From NCBI RefSeq assembly GCF_018128945.1, contig NZ_CP068393.1, positions 3,162,001 through 3,226,000 of the forward strand: 64,000 bases of DNA. Direction: 5' to 3'. The stretch is from Aristaeella hokkaidonensis. GTDB lineage: Bacteria > Bacillota > Clostridia > Christensenellales > Aristaeellaceae. Positions 26,236-33,437 of the stretch are shown piece by piece. A program made the position numbers and the translations under genes. Positions within the stretch are counted from its first letter, which is position 1. Each line of letters begins with the position of its first letter. Below the pieces are notes generated by a model. That model ran no database searches. It saw only the letters and a list, made by a program, of their open reading frames with translations, and was not told the DNA's origin.

Positions 26236-27428
26236 CAGCGTACATCCCCCTTTCCGGTCAGCTTGATCCGCGGATCGATCAGGGTCATCAGCAGGTCTCC
26301 CAGGAATACGCCCAGGATACCCATGGTGGCGTAGAGAAGGACAATGCCCTGAACCAGGGGCAGATCATAACGGCTGATGGCCATGGTCAGTTCGGGTCCC
26401 ATACCGGGTACCGCGAAGAACTTTTCCACCAGCAGGCTGCCACCGACGGTCAGCAGGATGGAATAGGGAAGGTACTGCGCCAGCGGAACGAAGGCGTTCT
26501 TCAGCACGTGACGGAACATAACCTTCCGGTCTGAAAGTCCTTTCAGCTTGGCAAGGCGGATATAGTCCTTGTTCAGTTCATCCACCATGTAGCGGCGCGT
26601 CCACAGCATATAGCCGGCGGTGGAACCAATGCTCAGGCAGATAATGGGAAGCACTTTGGTCAAACCGGGATTGGCGGCGGTTGCGTCGTACCGCATTGGC
26701 AGACTGAAGAAAGTCGCGCCGGCAATCATGATAATGGTATAGATGACCAGGCGGGGAACCGCGTTGACAACGACGGTGTACCCGGTTCCGATGTGATCCG
26801 GAAGCCGGTCTTTAAAACGCGCCTGAATGACGCCGAAGAAAACGCCCAGGATCAGGGAAATGGCAAGAGAAATGAGACCGATTTCCATGGAAACGGCCAT
26901 CTTGTTTGCAATGACGTCCGTGACATACTGGTTTTTCTCCAGACGGATACTCTTTCCGAGATTGAAGGCCGCTTTCACCCGATATCCTTCCTTAAGCTCA
27001 CCGAAGGGGTTCTGGCCGGACAGCTTTTGTGAAAGATAGGGGAATACGGAAATGGGATCAATGGTTTTGACTTCCTTGCCTTTGGCATTGAAGACCCGGA
27101 ACTGGATCATATCCCCGAAGAAATCACCCAGCTGCGCGAATATGGAACGGTTTACATAACCGGCACCGGAAGCATCCTGGGGATTCTGGACGCATTTCGG
27201 GCAGGCGTGATCATCAACTTTGCCTGAACCGCGGCACTCGCTGCAGATCTCCATGATACCGAGCCGTTCCAGCTTTGCATATTTCTGGGGCTCGGTAAAT
27301 TTCATCAGTTCGTCTTCCGTAAAGAAATAATCGCTCGGCATCATGCGCAGCAGGAAAAAGACCACGCAGATAACCAGCAGGATCACGATCAGGGACTGAA
27401 ACAGGCGTTTCAGGATGTATTTGATCAT
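26235..27428 (-). CDS. oppB: Peptide ABC transporter permease OppB with zinc-ribbon-like insert
   Basis: A 397-residue OppB, longer than the usual 305-330. Helix 1 is at about 9-29. The following external loop (about 30-185) contains four cysteines, 62, 65, 76 and 79, as CSECRGSG...CPKC, a DnaJ-like CxxCxGxG plus CxxC pattern that could bind zinc or form disulfides. The core permease has the EAA-type loop and ends with the family motif DPRIKLTGKGDVR. Topology places the cysteine motif outside the membrane if helix 1 runs in the normal direction. The rest of the operon is standard oligopeptide import. Confidence 0.92.
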   Translation of the reverse strand: MIKYILKRLFQSLIVILLVICVVFFLLRMMPSDYFFTEDELMKFTEPQKYAKLERLGIMEICSECRGSGKVDDHACPKCVQNPQDASGAGYVNRSIFAQLGDFFGDMIQFRVFNAKGKEVKTIDPISVFPYLSQKLSGQNPFGELKEGYRVKAAFNLGKSIRLEKNQYVTDVIANKMAVSMEIGLISLAISLILGVFFGVIQARFKDRLPDHIGTGYTVVVNAVPRLVIYTIIMIAGATFFSLPMRYDATAANPGLTKVLPIICLSIGSTAGYMLWTRRYMVDELNKDYIRLAKLKGLSDRKVMFRHVLKNAFVPLAQYLPYSILLTVGGSLLVEKFFAVPGMGPELTMAISRYDLPLVQGIVLLYATMGILGVFLGDLLMTLIDPRIKLTGKGDVR

Positions 27429-27459
27429 GAAGCGTCGCTCCTTTTGTCAGATTAGGGAG

Positions 27460-27500
27460 TTCCGTTCCGAACATCGTCCGGGGCGCGGCTCGGAACGGAA
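27460..27500 (-). other. Intercistronic hairpin, oppA-oppB gap
   Basis: TTCCGTTCCGA and its exact complement with a 19-base loop. It lies between oppA and oppB and may help set their relative expression. Confidence 0.6.
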
Positions 27501-27518
27501 TTCCCCCGCGTACGAAAA

Positions 27519-27551
27519 CTTCCGGGGCAGTCAGGCTGGCTGCCCCGGAAG
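27519..27551 (-). other. Intercistronic GC-rich hairpin, oppA-oppB gap
   Basis: CTTCCGGGGCAG and its exact complement with a 9-base loop. It lacks a clear U-tract, so stabilisation of oppA mRNA is as likely as partial termination. Confidence 0.65.
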
Positions 27552-27612
27552 CGAATCAGGTTTCACTTGGCTTTCGGTTACACCGGTTTATCCGGATTGC
27601 TGGCCGGTTCTG

Positions 27613-29538
27613 TTACTCCGCGTTGTACGCGTCGGCAAAGGCAGCCATCTCTTCGGTGGTGTAAGGAGCAGAATTGGTTTCCCAATCCACGTAGCGATAA
27701 CCCTGCATGCCGTACATGCTGTACACCTTGGAGTAGTTGTTGACCTTGGTCAGTTCCCAGCCAACTTCGTAGCTACAGGGGATAACCAGGACATGATCCA
27801 GCATGCAGGCTTCAGCCTTCGCGAAAGCGGCATAGCGGGCATCCATATCGTCGGTGATCGCCTTGGCAGCGACGACCAGATCGGTGAATTCCTGATAAGC
27901 AGCGATCAGGTCGGGATCCTTGTTGTCGTTGCAGTTGCTGTAGGCATTGGAGTAGTAAGCCTGGGGATCAGCGTAGGTTTCCTGGCCCAGGAAGTTGACC
28001 GGGTCGGCGAAGTCAGCGCCCCAGCCGTTGATGTAGATGGAAGCCTTGCGGGGTTTCCGGACTTCATTGGCCAGAGAGGAGATATAGGTGTTGACCTTCA
28101 GGGTGACGAAGTCATCGCCCAGGCAGGTGGAGAAGATGTTCTTCAGAACCTCAGCGGTTTGAGCGGCAACGTCGCTGCTGCCGGAGATGAAGTAATCCAC
28201 AGTGACGGGGAAGGTGACGCCCTTGGCGGTCAGCTCTTCCATGGCCTTGGCTTTGTATTCAGCGGCCTTTTCAGCATCCACGCGGACATACTTCTCATAG
28301 TCGTAATCCATACCCAGTTCCTTGCGGACCAGCGCGGTATAGTCAGTGCCGTCAGAGGTGAAGGCCACGCCGTTGCCGGTGTAGCAGAGGTTCTGACAGG
28401 ACAGGGGATTGATCGCGTTGGTGCGGGCAAAGTAGTTGGTCAGGTCCAGTCCGTAATACCAGGCCTTACGGAAGTTTTCATTGGCAACAGCGGTGTTCCA
28501 GTTGTCGTCCGGAGTTTCGCCGTCTTCCAGGTTCTTGGCATAGACCAGGTGGATCTGGTAGGAATACTTGGTGGGACGGGATTCAACCAGGTTGGCCTTG
28601 TATTCGGCATCGGCAGTTCCATCGTAGATGCCCTGCAGTGTGGCCTGGTCCAGGGAAACATGATCCAGTTCGCCCTGCTTGAACAGCTGGTAGGCGGTAG
28701 CAACGGATTCAACCATCTTGATGGTGACGGTGTCGAACCGCTTGCAGTTGGCGTCGTTCCAGTAGTTGGGGCTCTTGGTGAGCACCTTCTGGTTCAGGTT
28801 TTCGAAGTAGGTGACGGTGTAGGCACCGGAATACCACATGTTTTCCCAGGTGATGTCACGGTAGCCGTCCACGCCGATTTCCTCGATCAGATCAGCAGAC
28901 AGAGGATACAGGCAGTTGTAGGTGGCAACGGAGGGGAAGTAGGGCAGCGCATCCACCAGCGTGAAGGTGATGGTACCGGCTTCGTCGTCACACTTGATAC
29001 CGACCATCTCGGCGAACTTGGAGCCTTCGTCAGCGGTCAGGGCTTTGACTTCTTCCGCGTTGGCGTTGTCTTCACCGGTCAGTTCCTTGGTGTACTCATA
29101 GTACTCGTTGGCACCGGCGATCATTTCGGCGGGCATGGAGACGTTGTAGGAGTCGTTCTTCGCGTAGTTCAGAACCCACTCCAGACCGGTGGCCCAGTCG
29201 GAAGCCTTCACATCGGCCTGTACTTCGCCGTCCTTGGTGAACCAGGTCATGCCTTCATTCAGGGTGAAGATCCAGGTCTTGCCGCCGTCGGGAGACTCAT
29301 AGGACTTCGCGGCGTTCAGCTTCAGGTTGCCGTGGTTGTCGTTGGTCAGCAGACCGTCGATCAGGTTACACAGGACGTTCAGGTCAGCAGCAGCCTGGGA
29401 ATAATGGATATTCCAGGTTTCGAGCTCACGGCCCTGAGTTTCATAGGTGTTCAGAGTGGTCAGTTCGTCGGCTGACGCAAAGGAGCAGATACCGAGCAGC
29501 ATTACAGCTGCCAGAACGAGGGACAGAAATTTCTTCAT
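27613..29538 (-). CDS. oppA: Peptide-binding protein OppA, conventional order
   Basis: A 641-residue family 5 solute-binding protein. The start is the ATG at 29538, giving a signal peptide ending CSFASA|DEL; the cysteine there does not make a good lipobox. The usual order is kept: N-terminal LNTYETQ...DGLLTNDNHG, the mid-domain PYFPSVATYNCLYPLS and SPNYWND, and the C-terminal segment DARYAAFAKAEACMLDH-VLVIP...GWELTKV (about 567-600). It captures peptides outside the membrane for OppBC. It is first in its operon, with a good promoter, and is followed by two hairpins. It serves as the reference for the permuted homologue at 33438. Confidence 0.94.
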   Translation of the reverse strand: MKKFLSLVLAAVMLLGICSFASADELTTLNTYETQGRELETWNIHYSQAAADLNVLCNLIDGLLTNDNHGNLKLNAAKSYESPDGGKTWIFTLNEGMTWFTKDGEVQADVKASDWATGLEWVLNYAKNDSYNVSMPAEMIAGANEYYEYTKELTGEDNANAEEVKALTADEGSKFAEMVGIKCDDEAGTITFTLVDALPYFPSVATYNCLYPLSADLIEEIGVDGYRDITWENMWYSGAYTVTYFENLNQKVLTKSPNYWNDANCKRFDTVTIKMVESVATAYQLFKQGELDHVSLDQATLQGIYDGTADAEYKANLVESRPTKYSYQIHLVYAKNLEDGETPDDNWNTAVANENFRKAWYYGLDLTNYFARTNAINPLSCQNLCYTGNGVAFTSDGTDYTALVRKELGMDYDYEKYVRVDAEKAAEYKAKAMEELTAKGVTFPVTVDYFISGSSDVAAQTAEVLKNIFSTCLGDDFVTLKVNTYISSLANEVRKPRKASIYINGWGADFADPVNFLGQETYADPQAYYSNAYSNCNDNKDPDLIAAYQEFTDLVVAAKAITDDMDARYAAFAKAEACMLDHVLVIPCSYEVGWELTKVNNYSKVYSMYGMQGYRYVDWETNSAPYTTEEMAAFADAYNAE

Positions 29539-29601
29539 CTGTGCATGGTCCTTTCTTCTTATATACTTTTTGCCAAAGGCGCTCTCCTTTGAGTGTGATT
29601 T

Positions 29602-29631
29602 ATCATACCAAAGAACGGTGTCCGGTATCAA
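29602..29631 (-). promoter_or_regulatory. Promoter of the first opp operon
   Basis: Minus strand TTGATA (29626-29631), an 18-bp spacer, TATGAT (29602-29607), about 64 bases before the oppA ATG. Confidence 0.75.
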
Positions 29632-29692
29632 GAAAAGCCGGACAAAACGCGATGTACTTTTGGTGTTTTTTGGATGCGAAAACAGGAACGTG

Positions 29693-29701
29693 TGATATAA
29701 T
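29693..29701 (+). promoter_or_regulatory. Extended -10 promoter of the small membrane-protein gene
   Basis: TGATATAAT is a perfect -10 box with the TGn extension. No good -35 is spaced correctly. Confidence 0.55.
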
Positions 29702-29743
29702 ACTATGTCTATAATACGGATAACACAGAAGGGGAGACAAGCG

Positions 29744-30154
29744 GTGATAAAGTGGCTCAGGAACCATTTTGACCGTGAGATGATCCGCCCGCTGATCTAC
29801 AAAGTGTTTACCAGGGGTATCCTGGCACTGTTTGCAGCCCAGCTGGCTCATTTTTTCCTGCCTGCCGGCGGGACACTGAGTTCCTTTTCCAATCTGTCCC
29901 TGCTGCTGGGGTTCATTTTCGCGCTGTCCGCCGTGCTGGCCTGGCTTCGGATGGACGGGATGAAGATTCCCCATGCGAAACTGCCACGGATGAAAAGAAA
30001 AGATCCGCCATTCCTGACCGGGGATCTGGCGGATCATATTGATGATGATATCGTGACCTTTGATGAACTGGATCAGGAGGAACAGAACGCCTGCGTGCTG
30101 CTGGCGGATCTGATCCTGACGGTGATCTGTTTTACACTGGCCGCGATTGTTTAA
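29744..30154 (+). CDS. Small membrane protein of unknown function
   Basis: A 136-residue protein, not recognised. It has two N-terminal membrane segments (about 22-40 and 45-68), a hydrophilic middle with PRMKRKDPPFLTGDLADHIDDD, and a C-terminal hydrophobic segment ending ICFTLAAIV. The GTG at 29744 follows AAGGGGAG and is preferred over the ATG at 29705, which is at the expected transcription start. It is divergent from oppA and ends at a hairpin that overlaps the end of the convergent tldE. Confidence 0.65.
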   Translation: MIKWLRNHFDREMIRPLIYKVFTRGILALFAAQLAHFFLPAGGTLSSFSNLSLLLGFIFALSAVLAWLRMDGMKIPHAKLPRMKRKDPPFLTGDLADHIDDDIVTFDELDQEEQNACVLLADLILTVICFTLAAIV

Positions 30155-30174
30155 CCGGGCATACCGGCGGACGG

Positions 30175-30199
30175 AATGACTGACAAGCTGTCAGTCATT
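30175..30199 (+). terminator. Intrinsic terminator overlapping the tldE 3' end
   Basis: AATGACTGACA-AGC-TGTCAGTCATT followed by TTC. The stem includes the last bases of the convergent tldE gene. Confidence 0.75.
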
Positions 30200-31483
30200 T
30201 TCTATTCCCGTAACTGTGACGCCCTGCAGGCGGGTTACGGAAGGAATCAGCATGGTGTTATACTGCCGGGATTCCTTCGAGAAACGCATGGTCTTTGACA
30301 ATTCGGGGAAGCTGCCGGAGACAGAACCGCCGCAGACGGGAGTAACCTTACCGCCCTGATGCAGATAGGCCAGACGGATCTCGCCGGCGATGTCCCCGGT
30401 AATCAGGTCCACCTGGAAATCGGAGAATTCCACAACCTCCAGGAAATCACCGGTGCGCAGATCAGCTGCGGATTCGGTTCCGCCGTCCACAACAATATTG
30501 GAAGCGATGAAGGACGAATCCATCCCCAGGTATTGGGCAAACTGACGGCTTCCCATGTAGCTGACAGCTTTGCCGTGATCGATCAGGGTCAGGTCACGGA
30601 TCGGAGCGCCTTCCTCATCATACGCGAAGTTGCGGGAAGAGTTGGACAGGGAACGCACCGCACGCATGGTCATATTCTTCGGTGCGACCATATCCCCGAT
30701 TTTCCAGTCGGACATGCCACGGTACACCACGGACGTAAACAGCTTGGAGGCAAAGAATCGATAGAGTTCCACGGACGGATCGGTGGCAAAGACCACATCC
30801 ATCTTCTCCAATGCGGGAGTGGGGACAGTAACCAACCTGTCACGGCCATAGGTAAGGGCTTCAGTCAGATCCGCGGTCAGCTGCGCCCGGTCGCAGGTGC
30901 CAGATTTGAGCATCCGGTACAGCTCAATCTCATGTCCGTCTTTCCGTGCATTGACCACTGCTTCCACCATAGAGGAGGGATAGACGGAGGTTACATCGAT
31001 GCCGTTGCTGTTCAGGAAGCGGCGGCGGATCTCACTGACAAAGATTTCATAGCTGTTCAGATCTTCTGTTTCTGTTTCCGGAACCGAAGCCAGTGCTTTG
31101 ATAAAATCACCGCTGATGGATTCCAGATCAATCTTTTCCGCTTTTGTTTCTGTTTCAGCCGCACTGGGAGTATTCAGCGTATAGAAAGGATTGCGTACAT
31201 AAGAAGCATCACTGCACAGCCCGTTAACGATGCGGCGCATCTCTTCTTCCGAAGCGTCGGAAGGAATGGACGCTTCCGCCCGGCCAAGGCAGTCGTCAAA
31301 CTTTTTGTAGACGCTGACAGAGAAGGAACGGACATCCTTGACTCTGTGCTGGTCCAGGCTGTGACGGATAAAGTAAAACTCCCAGCCCTTTTCTTCCTCA
31401 TCAGTTACTTCCCAGGCATCTGCTCCTGAAGTTTTCAGTACATTCAGCAGCGTATCAAGCGCTGCGTTATTCATATCAGCCAT
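30191..31483 (-). CDS. TldE/PmbA family metallopeptidase subunit
   Basis: A 430-residue protein of the TldE/PmbA branch of the modulator-of-gyrase family, which forms a heterodimeric protease with TldD. It lacks the HExxxH motif and carries the family C-terminal region with SSRNFAYDEEGAPIRD and FSDFQVDLITGDIAGEIRLAY. The start is the ATG that overlaps the tldD stop (TAATG); a longer frame with an R/S-rich N-terminus is rejected. Known roles of the pair include microcin maturation and degradation of unfolded or modified peptides; no peptide substrate gene was seen nearby. Confidence 0.88.
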   Translation of the reverse strand: MADMNNAALDTLLNVLKTSGADAWEVTDEEEKGWEFYFIRHSLDQHRVKDVRSFSVSVYKKFDDCLGRAEASIPSDASEEEMRRIVNGLCSDASYVRNPFYTLNTPSAAETETKAEKIDLESISGDFIKALASVPETETEDLNSYEIFVSEIRRRFLNSNGIDVTSVYPSSMVEAVVNARKDGHEIELYRMLKSGTCDRAQLTADLTEALTYGRDRLVTVPTPALEKMDVVFATDPSVELYRFFASKLFTSVVYRGMSDWKIGDMVAPKNMTMRAVRSLSNSSRNFAYDEEGAPIRDLTLIDHGKAVSYMGSRQFAQYLGMDSSFIASNIVVDGGTESAADLRTGDFLEVVEFSDFQVDLITGDIAGEIRLAYLHQGGKVTPVCGGSVSGSFPELSKTMRFSKESRQYNTMLIPSVTRLQGVTVTGIEND

Positions 31484-32928
31484 TATCCCAGCCTCACTTT
31501 CGCTTTCAGATAGGGACCGCCGTCGGCAACCTTGACCCATTCCTTGTGGCCTTTGCCGCATGCGCCGGCGCCAAAGCTCTCCCGGTCTGTGGATACCATG
31601 GAGACGGATCCAAGCAGGTCCGGCACATAACCGGTCATGACCAGCGGAGAAACCACTTTACCGGTCAGCTTGCCGTTCTTGATTTCATAGCCACGGTCGA
31701 GGATGCACTGGATACCCCAGTGTTTGGGGTCTTCCATACCGGACTGCATGCCTTCAAGCAGATAACCGTTTTCAATGGAAGCAATCATCTCTTCCAGGGT
31801 GCTGGTGCCGGAATCGAACATGGTATTGGTCATACGGGTATAGGCCTTGTGGGAGAAATTCTCCCGTTTGCCATTGCCGGTGGGCTTGACGCCCAGCCGC
31901 AGGGCACTGAGGGCATCGCAGATTCCTCCGCGCAGGATGCCGCGGTCAATTTCCGTGACGTCACCGGCGGGAGTTCCCTCATCGTCAAAGGCATAAGAGG
32001 TAACATCCTCTGCGCACAGTGCACCTTCATGCATGGTGACCAGATCGGAACCGACCCGTTTGCCGATGTAGTCGGCACCCAGGGCGCGTCCCTTGACAAA
32101 CATATCCATCTCCACACCGTGGCCGAAGGCTTCATGAGCGATCAGGCCGGTTACTTCCGGTGCAGTGATGACGTCATATTCCCCGGGCACAACCCGCTCC
32201 GCGGAAATCAGGTCTTTCGCGATGCGCAGGACTTCAGGGATTTTATCTTCCATGTGATCGAACAGTTCCGGACCGCCCAGACCGGACAGGGAGGTATAAG
32301 CCATCTCCGTACGGTCTTCACCGGCAACCAGTGCGGCTGCCATTCCTTCGCTGAAGACGTAGGACTGGCGAAGATCCTGATGCTCGGTCAGGAACATCTT
32401 GCAGACATGCGTGGAGGAGGCGCGGACATGGAAATCGATCACATTCAGGCCTTTGGCCGCTCCGTCTTTCATCCCCTGATCGGAAACGGCAGACAGCTTA
32501 TCCACCAGGGCAGAAATGTTTTCTTCTTTCGGCAGGCGGCCGGTTTCCTTTTCTGCAAATACAGTACGGGCTTCATCCGGAAGGATACCGGTTTCATAAG
32601 CCTTGACACCGTTTGCGTTCAGCAGGCGCAGCTGGGCGTCAAGCTCCCGGGTGATGCTTTCGAAGGTTTCCTTTGCTTTGGCCGGATCAAAACCGGTGAA
32701 GGCTGATTCGGCATAGAGTCCGTTTTTGTATACACGAACCACTGTGCCGCGTTCCGTGGCGATCGTTTCATGGGATACGTTCCTGGAACGCTGGGAAATG
32801 GTGACAGAAAAGCCGTCGGAGTCTGTGGACAGTACGGATACGTAATCATACCGCCCGCGGAGCAGGGTGATCAGCTCCTTCAGTCCAGGAGCGATTCCGT
32901 TCAGATAAGAAGAAAAAGGTGCTTTCAT
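31483..32928 (-). CDS. tldD: TldD family metallopeptidase catalytic subunit
   Basis: A 481-residue TldD. HEAFGHGVEMD (near residue 263) is the metal-binding HExxxH motif of the active subunit, and the C-terminal DLLGSVSMVSTDRESFGAGACGKG region is typical. The ATG at 32928 follows GGAGA at 7 bases; an upstream in-frame ATG lies within the promoter region. It forms an operon with the overlapping tldE gene and has a strong promoter. The activity would be metal-dependent proteolysis inside the cytoplasm. Confidence 0.93.
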   Translation of the reverse strand: MKAPFSSYLNGIAPGLKELITLLRGRYDYVSVLSTDSDGFSVTISQRSRNVSHETIATERGTVVRVYKNGLYAESAFTGFDPAKAKETFESITRELDAQLRLLNANGVKAYETGILPDEARTVFAEKETGRLPKEENISALVDKLSAVSDQGMKDGAAKGLNVIDFHVRASSTHVCKMFLTEHQDLRQSYVFSEGMAAALVAGEDRTEMAYTSLSGLGGPELFDHMEDKIPEVLRIAKDLISAERVVPGEYDVITAPEVTGLIAHEAFGHGVEMDMFVKGRALGADYIGKRVGSDLVTMHEGALCAEDVTSYAFDDEGTPAGDVTEIDRGILRGGICDALSALRLGVKPTGNGKRENFSHKAYTRMTNTMFDSGTSTLEEMIASIENGYLLEGMQSGMEDPKHWGIQCILDRGYEIKNGKLTGKVVSPLVMTGYVPDLLGSVSMVSTDRESFGAGACGKGHKEWVKVADGGPYLKAKVRLG

Positions 32929-32964
32929 GAAGGTTCTCCTTTTCTCATATATTGCGACAAAAGC

Positions 32965-32993
32965 ATTGTACAAAGGGGGTACGTGGAAGTCAA
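32965..32993 (-). promoter_or_regulatory. Promoter of tldD-tldE
   Basis: Minus strand TTGACT (32988-32993), a 17-bp spacer, TACAAT (32965-32970). Confidence 0.8.
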
Positions 32994-33207
32994 ATTAAAA
33001 TCTGGTAAAAATCTCTGCATCCTGTAGACTGTATACAATAGACGGTATCCAGAGGACAGAGAAAGCACAGATTTGCTGATTGCGCGTTTTTTGCGGTGCA
33101 TGGTTTTCACGGAACGATGGAAGCGTTGAAATTATTTGTTCGGGAAGCAAAATACCATTATACAAATTATGGTGGTTGTATGATGGTGGCCATACAAGAC
33201 GTGCGGA

Positions 33208-33236
33208 TTGCTATTTATATAAGGCTGTGGTAAAAT
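33208..33236 (+). promoter_or_regulatory. Promoter of the second opp operon
   Basis: TTGCTA (33208-33213), a 17-bp spacer, TAAAAT (33231-33236). It predicts an untranslated leader of about 195 bases. Confidence 0.7.
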
Positions 33237-33242
33237 ACTCTC

Positions 33243-33437
33243 ACGATTTTTGATCTAGAAGGGGAGTCTTGCCTGAGTGGCACCTTTTTACCAAGGACGA
33301 TCCGGGGAGAGCCCCGCATATAAAAAAACGAATAGTATAAAGATACAACTATATTCTTTTTGTTGTGTTTAAGGTTATTCATCGGGAGAGAACCCGATCG
33401 ATAATAGAATTAATATTTTAGAAAGGAATGACCCACA
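33243..33437 (+). other. Structured leader of the second opp operon, possible cis-regulator
   Basis: The leader holds several small hairpins: TGCC-TGAGT-GGCA, CCTT-TTTACC-AAGG, CGGGG-AGAG-CCCCG, then an AT-rich imperfect stem (GAATAGT against ACTATATTC) followed by TTTTTG that looks like a terminator, and finally ATCGGG-AGAGAA-CCCGAT near the ribosome site. This layout (compact GC-rich folds, then a terminator-like stem) is typical of riboswitches. No known class could be matched by eye. Confidence 0.45.

Noticed and set aside
27415..29475. 686-codon plus-strand frame opposite oppA
   Set aside because: Antisense shadow rich in V, G and H, with no signature; the opposite strand has a full family 5 binding protein.
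33243..33437. Known riboswitch classes (guanidine, glycine, ZTP, SAM, Mn) for the opp leader
   Set aside because: Some short strings resemble parts of these motifs, but none of the full conserved cores is present.
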